Shown: positions 19,938 to 32,289 of the stretch, in pieces
Numbering within the stretch: position 1 is the first letter of the stretch
Layout of the letters: each line of letters starts with the position of its first letter
Assembly: GCA_015832175.1 (NCBI GenBank)
Contig: WJXW01000002.1
Location: 4,092,001 to 4,156,000, forward strand
Direction of reading: 5' to 3'
DNA: 64,000 bases
Origin: Paraphaeosphaeria minitans
Lineage: Eukaryota > Ascomycota > Dothideomycetes > Pleosporales > Didymosphaeriaceae
Notes under the pieces: generated by a model
The model's input: only the letters and a program-made list of their open reading frames with translations
The model's database searches: none
What the model was told of the DNA's origin: nothing
Made by a program: the position numbers and the translations under genes

Positions 19938-20855
19938 ACCCCATTGCTCCCTCCCTCCCCCTTTCTCCCTACCTCCTCCCCGGATCCGCTTCAACCTGAT
20001 CTGGACCCGATCTGACTGATATACCTGTACATATGGAATCTGGGCATTTACATTACGGAATTCACTCTTCAACAGCGCTGGCGTTTGGTGTCTGTCGCAT
20101 CAACAGGGCGGTGTGTCCCGAGCCGGGTTTTTCCTCATCGTTTTCAACACGTGGGGTGACTGATGGTGCATGCATTGACGAACACGAACAGAGCTTTGGT
20201 TCGACTGTTCATTGGCTTGTGTGGTTTCAAGACGGTGATGGTGATGAGCTTTGCAGGAAGCACGGGCTGCGTCGATGGTCTACTGTGTAACAAAGGAAGC
20301 CTTTTATTAGCGCGCTTTGTGCATGTCGCAATTCACGGAGTCTGTACACGTGCTTCGAGGAATGGCAGGGGTTGGATTTACATTGCTGATTCTATGCGTA
20401 TCGAACCATCTATTCCGTCCACAGCCTCCATCCCAGATCTATAATCGTCATCTTCCCTCCATCCCCTATCTCCATTCTCCATCTCTCCCAGAACCACACC
20501 CACTAAAGGAGCGCAGATGAGAAGCGCTTCGAATGCATCGGTCCGGGGTACGGGCAAGCATCTGGACATATTGACGCGGGGATGCTACGGGAACATGCCA
20601 TGATTCCATGCACCAGGAACGGCTGCGTCGCGGCGCTGCCGTTGAACTGTGCAGGGTGCACTGGAACGACACGACGGCGTCATACGATACCCTGGTGAAT
20701 ACCCGCAGCTGGGCTCGAATCCAGCGGCCCGGCCCGGTCCGTGGTTTGTTCGCAAAGCATGCAGAGGCCAGTCTGCATCCCTTCACGGCGATTGAACTGC
20801 ATCCTGTGGAATTGAAGTAAGACGAGGTACCTTTTCCACTCTTCACAAGGTGTGA
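19938..20855. other. Intergenic between convergent GCV2 and NTE1
   Basis: About 900 bp between two convergent genes. No intact gene was found; a decayed CBM1-like segment is listed at 20222-20320. Confidence 0.5.
20222..20320 (+). pseudogene. Decayed CBM1-like (cellulose-binding) segment
   Basis: Starting with TGG at 20222, one frame reads WFQDGDG, matching the spacing of the CBM1 opening WGQCGGxG. After a shift of frame comes AGSTGCVDGLLCN, matching the CBM1 middle GxTxCxxGxxC. Beyond this the reading is broken again, with a TAG in the frame that gives the expected aromatic residue. Relative to the clearer relic at 30686-30782 there is a 4-nt insertion plus many substitutions. No catalytic domain or signal peptide surrounds it. 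This is best read as a remnant; chance resemblance is not excluded. Confidence 0.4.
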
Positions 20856-23800
20856 CTAGATGCTCGCCCTTCTGGGCGCCATGGTCCTCCTCAGATTCTT
20901 CTCCTTCTCCGTTTCCTCGCTGACAGGCAGCACGCCCTTCTCCCTCAACCCAGCCAGATATTCCTTCCCGTACTGGTACCCGACCTGGTAGATCTCATCG
21001 AACTTTGCAAAGTCCAGCGTGCCGTAGGGGTCGATTGGCGGCCGCATGTACCTGCAACCAGGCGTATTCTTCGCCCTCTCCAAAGCATCGTACGAAGATA
21101 CGTAGGCAAGACGCGATTGAATCTCGGATAGCGTGGGTGGATTGGGGTAGGCGCTGAAGGGATTCCAGCGGTTGACGAGCGCCCAGAAACCAGAGAGCGA
21201 GTCGCCGAATGACTGAGGCGTATCCTCGTCGAGGGAACCGACGTCTACAGCGAAGATGACATCTGCTCCCAGAGACTTCATGTGCGAGACAGTCAAATTG
21301 TCAATATACCCGCCGTCGAGCAGCATGTTATCATTGTCACAGAGTGGTGGGAGAAGTCCTGCCAGAGACATGGACGCCCTCACGTAACGCCAAACGTAGC
21401 CGCTCGTGTGCACCTCGGAGCGACTTTTGCTGATGTTGGTTGTGTTGCAGTAGTACTCCAACCAGAAGTCTTCGATCTGTGAGTTGCCGAAGGTCTTGAA
21501 GATGCCGCGGTTGAATTCGTGTCCGGTCGTGTACGACGCACTGCGGTCGTTAGCCACTTAAAATCATGTGAGAAGTGCACCACGCCAACTTACGATGGAT
21601 ACGTGAGGTCTAGAGCAAACCTCCACATGCTGCCCATACGACTAGCGAACTTTTTAGCCCTCCCATACATTGGGACGACATCAGCATCCCAAGCGTATAG
21701 GGCCCCGATAAAGGCGCCGATGGATGTGCCACCGACAATATCAATGGGTATGCCAGCTTCCTCAAGCGCGCGGATAATACCAATCTGCGATATGCCTCTC
21801 GCACCCCCTCCACCGAGGACTAACCCAACAGACTTGCCGCACAATCTTCTTGCGAGACGATGAAAATCGCCCTTGAACGGGGTGTCCGCCGAGTAGAGTG
21901 GCGTTTGACGAACCCTCCGTGATGTGTATTTCTGGATTTCCGCCTGTAGCACCTGCACGCGATGTTTTAGAGCAGTGCCAAATCGACGTCCTATCGGGTG
22001 TACTGGCTCGGCGTTGGTGCGGAAGGGCATCTGCACGTGGTGGTGGCTGCCGTTCACCCACGGACGATTCCGCAACCATTTTCGCGTAAGCCCGGACGGG
22101 CAATACCTCTCAGAATGTAGCAAGACGAGTTCCTTTCGGGCAGTGGTCTTGGTCGTAAGGAGGAAGCGCTCGTACTCTCCGATGTTAGGAGAACCCTCTG
22201 CTAGGCCAACCAGCAGGATACAATCAGCCTGGCTTATGCACGTCTGCGTCCATGGAGATTTGACTGGCGTGTCTGCGACGTATAAGACTAGGCCATACTT
22301 CTCTTCCAAGTCAGCTAGGTATTGCGACACCTTCAACTTGCCCATGCGATTGAAAGCATGGCGACCCAGGTGATTGAGAATAGCAGCCTGATTGAGAGAC
22401 ACTACTCCGTTTGGAGTGCCGATCTGATTCAAAGCTGTCATAAGCCGGCTGGCAAATTCCACTACTGGAACTCCCGCTGTCACAGGGAGTATAGTCACGG
22501 TCCGAAGATTGACTGTTGATGAGACCTTGCTTCGAGTAGCCGTCGAACGAAGCTCTTTACTTTGCTCATGCAGAGGGTCCTCCATCAATGATCGCATACG
22601 AGAAGCGATGATCTTGGATATCTTGATGGTGATTCCAGGATGCTCCAAAGCAAGACTGTTAAACAGCGTCTTGGGGAACTTCGCCACTTCCGTGTCGCGT
22701 ATAGCATGCAGAGACCCGGGGCGTGTGGACTCGGTAAGCACCTCAAGTTCTCCAACACTGTCGCCTTGCCCATATTCCCCGATGACCTTCATGTTATTGT
22801 TCGCACCATCCTGGATCGCTCGAAGACGTCCATTGAGGACAATATAGATGGCATCGCTTTCGTCTCCTTGATTGTAGATGACTTGGCCTGAATTGACCTG
22901 GACCCACTCCAATGCAAAGTCGATGTGTAAGATCAGCCTGGGAAGCAGAGTCGTTAAGCGCTTAGCCATGGTCAGTAAAACAACCGGGTATCGGTCCACA
23001 ATTCGCTCAATAGACGCTCGGGGCAAGAATCCCACATAGACATCTGTCTTTGCTGTGACATCTACAAAGGATCTGTAAGAGGAGACGGTTCCAAGATAAC
23101 CCGCGAGGCCACCTGGTTTAGTGAGGAATAGAGATTTTCTTGACTTTTTTCGTTTTCCTTGTTCAGGAAGGTTCAAGTATGATGATGAAGCGGTGTTTGT
23201 CGACCGTTTAAGTGTTGGTCCACCAAAGAGTTCCGCCTCGGTCGTTCCCGGAGTCGAAGGAAGAGTGCCAAGTATATTCGGTTCCTGGTGATCTTCCTCG
23301 ACAGGTACGCTGACATCAAGAAACCCGTCGATTACATAGTAAAGACCTGGGTTCCTCTCACCCTGTTCCACGAGCACAGCGCCTTCGGGAAAGTATACGA
23401 TTTCAACGTCATTGACAATCTCTTCTAGAAGATTGTGGCCCGTGACACTCATAGTAGACTGCCCAGAAGCCGAGATCATCGACTCAGTATCACCATCACG
23501 AGACGCTTCATACGGGTCGATAAAACCAAATGCGTTACTGAAGACGGCTTTATGTCGCTTAGCATCGAAAGATACAAGACGTGGTGATTGTTCGACCGAC
23601 ATCGACTTTGGTATGGGATTGTCGAGATCGGTCAATCCGATCGCTTTGAACATGCAATCAAGCACAGACTCTCTGAACACAGAAGCTTCGTCAATGGATT
23701 CTTGACGACGTAGCACAGCTGGCCTGGCTAGTGGTGAAGCGAAAGGATTGAAGGAACCTGCATCGAGCGGAGTCTTTGGATCCCGCCGATCCTGGTGTAC

Positions 23801-25506
23801 CGGCTGCGAGAAGCTGTATCGCCCGGTTCTCCCAGAACCACGTGGAACATGTGAACTTGTTAACAGGTCGCCTGCACTGACCCTATCCGGGCCACCAGCA
23901 GCCTCCGCAGGCTGTGCCGTTTTGCGAAGGTTGTCGGCACCGATGTCTACAGATGATCCGCGAATCGCAGCAAGTCGAGCATGGCCAGCTGTACCCTTCC
24001 TAAAGGATGAATTTGATCTTCTCCGTCGACCGGCACCAGGATTGTGGAGTGCTATTCCTTTCATTTCTTCTTCTGGTCCGGTGCGTTCTGTCTCTTTGGC
24101 AAACCTGTCCTTCAATCTCTGTAGCGCCGAGTCGCGCAAAAAGCCTGGCAAGTCATACGTAGTGTAAGTATTCATGAGTTTCTCAGTGCGTAGAACCTCG
24201 CTCGTCAGACCCAAGTACGCGTGGCCAGTTGCAAGCGTCACTCGCTGCAACCGAGTCAATATCACCTGCACGATATGCGCTGTTGCTTTCGGATAGACGC
24301 GGGTCAGGCGACGAAACGCTGTTGCGGGTATTATTGCAATAGTAGTATCCTCTTTCGCTCTTGCAACGATATCAGGATGAGCTGATTTGGCTTTCGACTT
24401 GGAGCGGGAATGAGACGATTGCTTGTCTTTTCTGCTATCCTTAACATGCCCACTGGCAGCGCTAGGGTCCAATGAGAATGGAGGAACGCTTTGAAGACGG
24501 CCACTAGCGGTGGTGCTTGCTATACTCGATGCTCTGCGGTGACCCAGCCCGCCTGGAGGCGTATCTGCCGGAGTATGGGGTCGGGAATCGTCGAATGCGA
24601 AACTGCTATTTCTAGAGAGGGAAGGGCGCATTGGTCTCTCGTGCGGGGTTGGTGGAACGCTCGAATCAACACCGTCTTCCGAATCCTCGTGGCGTAACTT
24701 GACATCTTCAGTGAACAGAGACAATATGGAGAAGAGCGAGGACATAGGTGCGCCGTTCTTGACTTCGGTGAGAAGCTGATAGCCTTGCCGATCTCTGTGG
24801 GCTCCACTCGGCATGTCCTCATCGTCATCGGAATCTGCACTGTCTCGATTCGATTTGACAAAGATCTGCACCAGTCCATCCACCACCAAACAGAAGCCCT
24901 TTTCTTCCTCTAGCAGAATGGTCTCTCCGGCAATCAATTTCCTGGTCTGCATTGTCCGCGTGAGTTCGTGGAACACGGGTCGCTCTAGGTAGCCAAAGAC
25001 TTTGATGGCGCTCAGGAACTCGTCCAAGTAATTGGACAGGCCTCTCTTTGAGTCGCCTTCTTGAGTGTCGGGGAACACTTCGACCTGAGGCTCGTCGCGT
25101 TGGGGCTCAGGGGGAAGTCTCGTGTACATGGTCATGAAACGGTATCTGACCAGGTAGCTTACGGTGGACACGGCGAGGACAGCTATCAGCATTCTACCTT
25201 GAGTTAGCTGTGCTTACTTACCGTGTCCACTGGAAGAGCTTACAAAGTAGTGAAGTTCATAGTGAATGTCAGGCTCATGGAGAACAGCGTGAACAGCCAT
25301 GTTGGCAAGGTGATGGTGCTAAAGGTGATGATCCAGTACAAGGCGCCCGGCAGCACCCTTAGGACGCGGAGGAGAACCCGCGCGAGCAGGCCAAAGGTCG
25401 AAGAGGGAGTTGGGCTTTCGGCAACCTTGTCTGTAGCTGTCTGCAAGGCAGAGCTCAAGGCCGCTGCGCTGGACATGGTGGACTGCGGGGAAACGGGAAG
25501 CCCCAA
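20856..25506 (-). CDS. NTE1: Lysophospholipase NTE1 (patatin-like phospholipase B)
   Basis: An ER-membrane serine esterase that deacylates phosphatidylcholine and lysophosphatidylcholine. Three exons: 25244-25506, 21594-25193 and 20856-21540 (introns of 50 and 53 bp), 1515 residues, the usual fungal size. Exon 1 carries a hydrophobic stretch ([20 protein letters not shown]) and a second membrane segment crosses the first junction ([16 protein letters not shown]). Cyclic-nucleotide-binding-like domains follow (for example [28 protein letters not shown] and [16 protein letters not shown]). The patatin domain has the oxyanion GGGGARG, nucleophile GTSIG (Ser1245) and dyad Asp in LDGGYIDNL (Asp1363). 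A start at 25476 is an alternative. The gene is divergent from ARP9. Confidence 0.95.
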
Positions 25507-25758
25507 ACCGAATTGGATCTTTCACGGGGGGCCGTCAGCGAGCGATGGAGTCGACGGCAGCCGCGGAGAAGCGTGCATAGGCATACGAGGCATAGTGGAC
25601 AGCGAAGGTGTGCGGCGGGCAAGGAATCTGGGTAGCGGGGACGTTAACCAAGGTCACTTCTTGGCGCGACTCGGAATCGAACCGTTCGCCGCGGCCCATC
25701 TTCACGCGCTTTGCTCGAAAACGCGCCGCCTCACATCGCGCAGCCCAATTGGCCTAAC
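25507..25758. promoter_or_regulatory. Shared divergent promoter region NTE1 / ARP9
   Basis: Only 252 bp separate the two start codons. The GC-rich central part shows no TATA box. The promoter role is inferred from divergent geometry. Confidence 0.5.
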
Positions 25759-27823
25759 ATGCCGCCCTTCAAAGATGAGCAGATAATTGTATGATCCGCG
25801 TCGCCCGTCTCTGCCGTGTGCCCAGCGCTAATTGTTCTCGCGCAGATTATCGCGCCGGGCTCCGAGACGACGGTCGCGCAGCTGGGCCTGCCCGAGAGCT
25901 TCACGCCCGCCCGCCTGCGCATGCGCTCGCGCATGTTTCCCGCCGACAAGCCAGGAGAATGGGAGCCGTACAAGATTCGCCGGCGGAACGACAAAGTCGA
26001 AGCACCAGCCGCCGAGCCGCAGGATGGGGCTCCAGAGGACGTCGAGAGCAAAACAAACGGCACCGACGAGGACGTTATCTACGAAGAAGACCGTGTGTCC
26101 GAGGAGGGCGCTGTCTGGCCTATACAGGAGGGAAAGATTGTCAACTGGTCGTGCTTCTTCGCCCTCGTCACGCACGTATACAACGCACTTAACCCACCGT
26201 TCCACACGCCGATACTCCTCATCGCGCAGCCCGTTTGGACGCCTAAGGAGCACGAGAAACTCACGCAGTTCTTCTTCGAAAAGTTCAAGACTCCGGCTTT
26301 TGGGCTCATGGATGCTGCGCTCGCATCCAGCTGGGCATATGGCATACACACGTCCACCGTTGTAGATGTAGGCAAGGACAAGGTTGACGTCACCGCCATC
26401 AGCGAATTCATACCACACGTCCAGGGACGTACCTCGTCTTTGGCCGGCTGCGGAGGAGAGGCCCTTACACAGAGTCTCTTCGCGAAGCTCGCACCAAGAA
26501 GCTGGAGCAGGGACATGTGCGAGCAGCTGAAGAAGAGCCCCATATGCGAAATTCTCCCGGTTGGGGCTCCCTTGCCAGGCGCCAAAGAAGCGGGCGAGGA
26601 GGCGCCCATAACAAACCCCGCGGCCGCTGCGTCGACGGGTGCACCAGGTTCAGGACCTGCCGCTGCTGCCTCGATCGGCAGTATTCCACGAGGCCCAGGC
26701 GCAGACACTGAGGTTGGCGATAATGACGCCGACGAAGAGGGTGTTTTGGACGTAGCGAGTATCGTCACCGGGGGCAAGATGGAAGAGTACCTGGCCAACA
26801 AGGAGAGGGAGAAGCAAGAGAAAGCCGATGCAAAGAAAAAGGGCGGCGCAGATGCTGCCGCCGCCGCCAACGCAAACAAGCCGATCAGGCTCCCTAACGC
26901 GAGGCGCGAGAGGGCGACATTCTTCTACGAAGACCACCGCTTGCTTGACAACCTCAAGAATATGAACCTGGGAAGTGAAAGATTGGCGGAAATGCAAGTT
27001 CAGCTGGACGAGGGTCCGCAAAGGCAAGGTGAAGGCGCGAACGGCGAAGCAACTTCGGCTGCGGAAGCGAATGGTAGTGTCGATGCAGGAAACACGAACG
27101 GCCTGTCAGGGCCAATTAGGAGAGAGCTTGAAGTTGGCACAGAGCGTTTCATGGCAGCCAGCAACGGTGTGTTGGAAAAAATAGCAGATGCTGTGCACCG
27201 GACTATATCGTCCGTGGATGAAGTGAACAAGCGCAGCGAGCTTTGGGATTCATTGATCATTTGCGGTAACGGATCAAAAGTTCGAGGTAAGCCAAGGTTC
27301 ATGAACCGGTCCGATCGATGTCCACTGACTCTGTACAGGCTTCAAGGAGGCTCTCCTCTCTACCATTCAATCGAAATACCTCATCTCACCTTCCTCGGCT
27401 ACCATGTTCACCTCCGAAATCCCTTCCAATATCTCTACACCTGCCGGCACCGGCGCCAACACACCCCAACCGCAGCTCGGACCCCACGGAGGCGCTCCCT
27501 CGCACGTCAACCCTCTGCTCTACGCCGCCACAACCGCCCAAACACAGCACCCCATGCCTCACAACCCCACCTCTCATCTTCCGGGTTTATCGCACAATGC
27601 GCACTCCTCGCACGGCCAGACTCCCACCTCCATCAAACTAGTGAAGCCACCGGAGTACTTCCCTGAATGGAAGGACGTTGGCTTTGACGAGTCTGCATTC
27701 TTGGGCGCCCAGGTTGCTGCCAAAGTCATCTTCGTCGTGGACCAGGGACAGAGCAAGGGCTATATGACAAGGCCAGATTACAACGAGCAAGGGCCCAGTG
27801 GGATTCACGACTACGCGTTGTGA
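25759..27823 (+). CDS. ARP9: Actin-related protein 9-like subunit of SWI/SNF and RSC
   Basis: Three exons: 25759-25788 (30 nt), 25846-27286 and 27339-27823, 651 residues. The first exon encodes MPPFKDEQII and joins to IIAPGSETTVAQLGLPESF, which I recognise as the opening of fungal Arp9-type chromatin-remodelling subunits. Actin-fold elements follow: HTPILLIAQPVWTP, AFGLMDAALASSWAYG, SSLAGCGGEALTQSLF and, across the last junction, ICGNGSKVRGFKEALLSTI, the second phosphate-side segment. A disordered Ala/Gly/Glu-rich insertion with a Lys/Glu-rich helix (EEYLANKEREKQEKADAKKK) sits in the middle, and an Asn/Pro/His-rich insertion follows SSATMFTSEIPSN. Insertions in the actin fold are usual for nuclear Arps. 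Arp9 scaffolds the Snf2/Sth1 ATPase together with Arp7 in yeast. The 30-nt first exon is easily missed. Confidence 0.85.
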
Positions 27824-28321
27824 GCCCTTTCGTTGTCGTGCTGAGGTTGGAGTTTGGTGGGCTGGATATCCTTGACTGGCTTTGGTCTTTAGCAAATGGA
27901 GAGATTAGCTTCTCCGCGGGGCGTTCGATCACGTATTCGATCACGTATTCTGTAGAGAAAAAGCATCTGGCGTTTCTCAACTGTTCACTTGAACGATAAA
28001 GCAATGCATGCATACGTCCCAGTCCATGTATATAATCCTGTGAATGTGCAAAGCGGCCGAGGTCATCTCCCTGTCGGCGACCGCCGACGCATCCCCCAGC
28101 CACGTGCCTCCACATTCCCGATCCGGCAACGCGCTAGCCCAATCTTCCCGCAGCTCCAAAAGCAACTCCACCGATGAGCCACAGGCAAGCCGCGGCGCGC
28201 GGCAGCGTAGATAAACCTCCCACTTCGCTTTACACGTTCGTCCGGTTTGGCCTTCTCGAATCAGCACGCAGTCATGATACCCTGCATTTCCGCCTCAGCC
28301 TAACTTTCATTGTCTATCGAA
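27824..28321. other. Intergenic ARP9 3' / guanine deaminase 5'
   Basis: About 500 bp with a short tandem duplication CGATCACGTATT near 27926-27950. No gene is visible. Confidence 0.5.
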
Positions 28322-29886
28322 ATGGCGGCTTCTGTCCTTGTGGAGAAGACGATATATACCGGTGCCTTTGCGCATTGTGTTGCGCTTGCAGATATGGAGA
28401 TTGTGGAGCAGGGAGCTATTGCTGTGGATGAGCAGGGTGTGATAAGATTCGTTGAGCAAGAGGTGGATGTGGAAGATGTGAGGAAGAGATATGAGGGGTG
28501 GGGTGATGCGAAGGTTGTGAGCGTGAAGGATGGGTTCTTCTTTCCGGGGTTCATTGGTAAGTGTATAACCTCTTCGAGGCTGGTCCAGCGGAATTGGACA
28601 TCAACCTGGACGCTATCGAACACCGATGCTCGATTTTCCTTCGCAACTTCACCCCTTTTCCAATCTGATATGGAATTAAATTGACACTCCCAGACACACA
28701 TACACACGCACCGCAACATCCAAATACTGGCCTATTCGGTAAAACCACCCTCCTGGACTGGCTCGACAAATACACCTTCCCCATGGAATCCTCATTTTCC
28801 TCTCTGGACAAAGCATCCCGCATCTACACCAACTTTGTCTCACGCACCCTCTCCCACGGCACCACCACATGCGCCTACTACGCAACACGTCACGTAGAAG
28901 CCACCAACCTTCTCGCCGACATCTGCCTCGCACGCGGCCAACGCGCCCTCGTCGGCCGCGTCTGCATGGACACCCTAAGTCCAGAGTACTACCGCGACGA
29001 GAGCGTCGAGAGCGCTGTCCGAGACTCCAAAGCCTGCATCGACTACGCCCGCAGCATCGACGCAGAAGGCTCCATCGTACGGCCCATCATCACCCCGCGG
29101 TTTGCCCCAAGCTGCACTGCACCCTGTCTAACGGGTCTAGGCAAGCTGGCTCAGGAAACAGACGCCTTCGTCCAAACACACGTCTCGGAAAACACGTCAG
29201 AGGTTGCGCTCGTGAAGAAGCTCTTCCCAAATTCGGAGTCTTACACGCACGTCTACGACGAGGCGTCGCTCCTGACACCGAAGACGATCCTCGCGCACGC
29301 CATCCATCTCTCGGTCGAGGAGCGTAAACTGGTCAAGGAGCGGGGCAGCAAGATAAGCCATTGTCCGGCATCCAACACCGCGCTGACGAGCGGGTGTTGT
29401 CGCGTGCGGGAACTCCTCAATGAAGGGATTACGATAGGGCTAGGCACGGATGTGAGTGGTGGGTTCTCGCCATCTATTCTTGAAGAGGCGCGGCATGCTA
29501 TTTGGACGTCAAGATTCGTCGCTATGGGGAACCCGGCGGCGGCGGCTTCATCTCTCAATAACGCTGCCAAGTTGTCTACTGCAGAAGCGTTATATCTCGC
29601 TACACGCGGTGGAGCTGCGGTTGTAGGACTGGAAGATAGGGTCGGAGGGTTCGAGGTTGGCAAGGAGTTCGACGCGCAGATGATCCGGTTGGGCAGTGTG
29701 CCTGAGGAGGGTGACAACGAGGGTGTATTTGGAGAAGATGGTGCTGGTGGACCGGTCGATTTGTTCGGGTTCGAAAGTGCGGAGGAGAAGGTGGAGAAAT
29801 GGGTGTACAGTGGAGATGATAGGAATTGTGTTGCTGTGTGGGTAAGGGGGAGGTTGGTACACAAGACACCGAGGTATACGGCTTAG
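28322..29886 (+). CDS. Guanine deaminase
   Basis: A zinc amidohydrolase that converts guanine to xanthine in purine salvage and catabolism. Two exons, 28322-28556 and 28694-29886 (137-bp intron, GTAAGT to CCCAG), 475 residues. The splice joins FFFPGFI to DTHTHAPQ, creating the metal-binding HxH motif of the family. Other conserved blocks are TTCAYYATRH, FVQTHVSENTSEV (metal His), ILAHAIHLS (metal His), ISHCPASNTAL and GLGTDVSGG (catalytic Asp). The domain order and length match fungal guanine deaminases (yeast Gud1 family). The first real ATG is at 28322; an upstream in-frame TTG is not used. Confidence 0.95.
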
Positions 29887-31665
29887 ATGATGGGATACAT
29901 ATAGACTAGAGCATAGCCGTTCAGTCGGGAGGTTCGTTTTGAGTTGACTAAAGTATTAGTTTCCCATTGGTTCAAAGCATTGCCGCTCGTAAACTGCACA
30001 GAGAAAAGACGTTTGGGTTACTAACTGCTCCACCTAAGTTTTTGAATTTATACGAAGCAGGCAATTGCTTGAGCCGCTGACGTTAATATGGAACGCTAAG
30101 CATACGTCCAAACAATGCCCAGAAATCGTCTAAACGATGGAACCACACTTCATCGAAGTGTGACAGGTATGATCATGCGATATTTCTTCCCCACTACTGA
30201 CCAGGCAAACGTCTAGGCAGCCGAATGAAGACATCATTCCTTAGTCAAATTGCTTAACTTACCAGACTAATAAGATAAGACGTTCAATAAGCTACAAACA
30301 CACTGTAACATCATATCTACATCCAGTTAGCTTCTTGTGTGATGAGATTTTAATGTTCAGTTTTTAGTGAACGCTAGCCACTCTCCAGTAACAACCGCCA
30401 CCGCACATCTCCTACACATAGATAACGCCGCAGGAACGAAGGCTGCAAGCGCCTTTGAAACAAGAACCCTCCCTCATCTAAATATCGACGCCATGGCAGT
30501 TACAAAGATCCGCGAACATAGTGTCGCGTAGGCGCGCTGGGCAAGATCGGCCGTCATCTTTCCACCTCTACACAAAGGATAATAATCATGGTGATACACC
30601 ACTTCTCACGTCTTTTGTGACTTCTAGGTGATATTCGTCTCGTCTTAATCAATCCATTCGCTTCTGACATCGTCACCCAATGATCTGGGGACAGTGCGGT
30701 GGAATGGGCTATACCGGCTCGACCTCTTGCGTAGACGGTGCGGAGTGTACAGATGAACCTTTACTACTCGCAGTGTTTGTAAAAGGCTATCGCAGAATGA
30801 CTTATAGGGGGATTTCGGTGCGACGGGTGCCTGTAGCGATTGAGTATGGTTACATGTTGATATTGTTCCCAATCCACCTTGTTCGGTTTTCAATACGAAC
30901 AGCGTTTCAAAAAGGCAATCGAAAGCTATTCAGGACCACCTCGAGAAAACGATCAAGCTCTCTCTGCTGTCCCATTCTACCATAGGTATCACGTAACTTT
31001 GTTAGCACCCTCCACGCCTCGAGGCTGATCCATGTATAATGGTATAATCTTATTCTCGTACGTAGAATGACGAGAAAAATAGGCTTGAAACTACGGTGCG
31101 CCTACATGAAACTTGCCTCTGGCACAGTTGCAGTTTCACAAAGCCGCCTGTGAAACGTCGTGATATGCCTAATGTGGGCATGCAAGCGAAAAACTCCATT
31201 ACTACGTGGTCACAATGCCGGGCGCAGTGTTTACGTCTAAGACTATAGGTGCTCAAATATAATAACGATGTTCGCAAAGGCGTGACTGATTATGTCGATA
31301 GTGTCAGTCGAGCGTAGAAGGGTTGAGGAGATGGGAGACGCTGCAGGAACACCTTAGCCTCGTTGCCTTGCCCTGCAAAGGTTAGCTCATTTGTATGTTC
31401 TCCTTGTAGTGCGTCTCAACGAGCACCTTGCACGCGGCTGCGAGCCGCCCCTCGCAATCATCGTACCTCGTCTCTAATTCACATATAAATGACTGGGAAG
31501 GAAGTGTGAACAATGCTCCATCATCGGCATCCACCGCTTCTTCCTTCCTTTCGCAACTTTCCATTCTTTTGGCTGGCCCATCCATTCGTTTGCATATTCA
31601 GATTCTTCTAAACACATTTACTTCTACATTCTTCCTTTCGATTTGATTGTTGAGCTACAAGCACC
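29887..31665. other. Long, comparatively AT-rich intergenic stretch
   Basis: About 1.8 kb, more AT-rich than its surroundings around 29950-31300, with no intact gene. It holds the CBM1 relic at 30686-30782. The rightmost 200 bp are the promoter and leader of the secreted-protein gene. Confidence 0.5.
30686..30782 (+). pseudogene. C-terminal cellulose-binding module (CBM1) relic with one frameshift
   Basis: From 30686 the sequence reads WGQCGGMGYTGSTSCVDGA then ECTD. After a shift at about 30752-30756 it reads NLYYSQCL followed by a stop at 30780-30782. Together these match the whole fungal CBM1 consensus, including the C-terminal NxYYSQCL-stop; spacing suggests a 2-bp loss (or 1-bp gain). 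In the Trp frame a stop lies only a few codons upstream, and no Ser/Thr linker, catalytic domain or signal peptide is visible. So this is an isolated remnant of the end of a secreted plant-polymer-degrading enzyme gene. CBM1 identity is clear by motif; the parent enzyme is unknown. Confidence 0.8.
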
Positions 31666-32289
31666 ATGAAGTTCTCCATCCTTCTCATCATCGCGACGAC
31701 CGCTTCGGCGGCCGTCGTTGCGCCCAGGCATCACAAAGGACGGAAAGGCGGTAATGCCGCAGCACAGCAGGGTCAGGCAGCGCAGACGGGCAGCCAGGCG
31801 ACGACGGGCGGGAACGCAGCTACTGGAAACAACAACCAAGCCGCAACAGGCGGCGGTGCCCTCGCGAGGGGCGCAACCACCATTGTCTTGAAGGAGACGA
31901 AGGGAGTCCCGGGCAACGAATGCATCACCTTTCGCAACAACGGCGAAATGGTCGATGCCGCCTGCGTCGACACCGCAGCTGATCGCCAACTTCAAGCCTC
32001 CACCGTTAACGGCCAGCCTGTGCTCGCAGTACAGCGCTCCTTCACTGCAGGCTTCCGTCCGGACCTCGTCGGCGTGAATGCTTGCGTTGGAAACAACGGC
32101 ACGACTTTTCTCGCGCTGCCTTGCGATGGTGCCAACTTAGATCCTGTTACTTTCTCGAACAACAACTTGGTCGCTGCCAGTGGGGCGTGCCAGAGCGGCC
32201 ATGATGGCGCTGCACAGATAACGGTGGATCAATCGGGTCAGAATTGTGCTGATCTGACGAGCACCAACACGGTGGCTACTGCTCCTTAG
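31666..32289 (+). CDS. Secreted protein with six cysteines, unknown function
   Basis: A single exon of 207 residues. The N-terminus is a clear signal peptide (MKFSILLIIATTASAAVVA, cleavage expected after an Ala). Next comes a short basic stretch (PRHHKGRKGG), then a Gln/Ala/Gly/Asn/Thr-rich low-complexity region to about residue 65. The C-terminal 140 residues look folded and hold six cysteines (in NECITF, AACVDT, NACVGN, LPCDG, GACQSG, QNCADL), enough for three disulfides. No enzyme motif or membrane anchor is visible. The layout (signal, flexible linker, small Cys-containing domain) fits fungal secreted effector-like or cell-surface proteins; this role is inference. I do not recognise the family. 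Confidence 0.8.
   Translation: MKFSILLIIATTASAAVVAPRHHKGRKGGNAAAQQGQAAQTGSQATTGGNAATGNNNQAATGGGALARGATTIVLKETKGVPGNECITFRNNGEMVDAACVDTAADRQLQASTVNGQPVLAVQRSFTAGFRPDLVGVNACVGNNGTTFLALPCDGANLDPVTFSNNNLVAASGACQSGHDGAAQITVDQSGQNCADLTSTNTVATAP

Noticed and set aside
20700..20735. A T-arm-like string GGCTCGAATCC
   Set aside because: No D-arm, anticodon stem or acceptor stem surrounds it on either strand.
26079..26879. A 266-codon minus-strand frame
   Set aside because: It is antisense to the ARP9 exon; its Ala/Ser/Pro-rich composition is an effect of GC-rich third positions.
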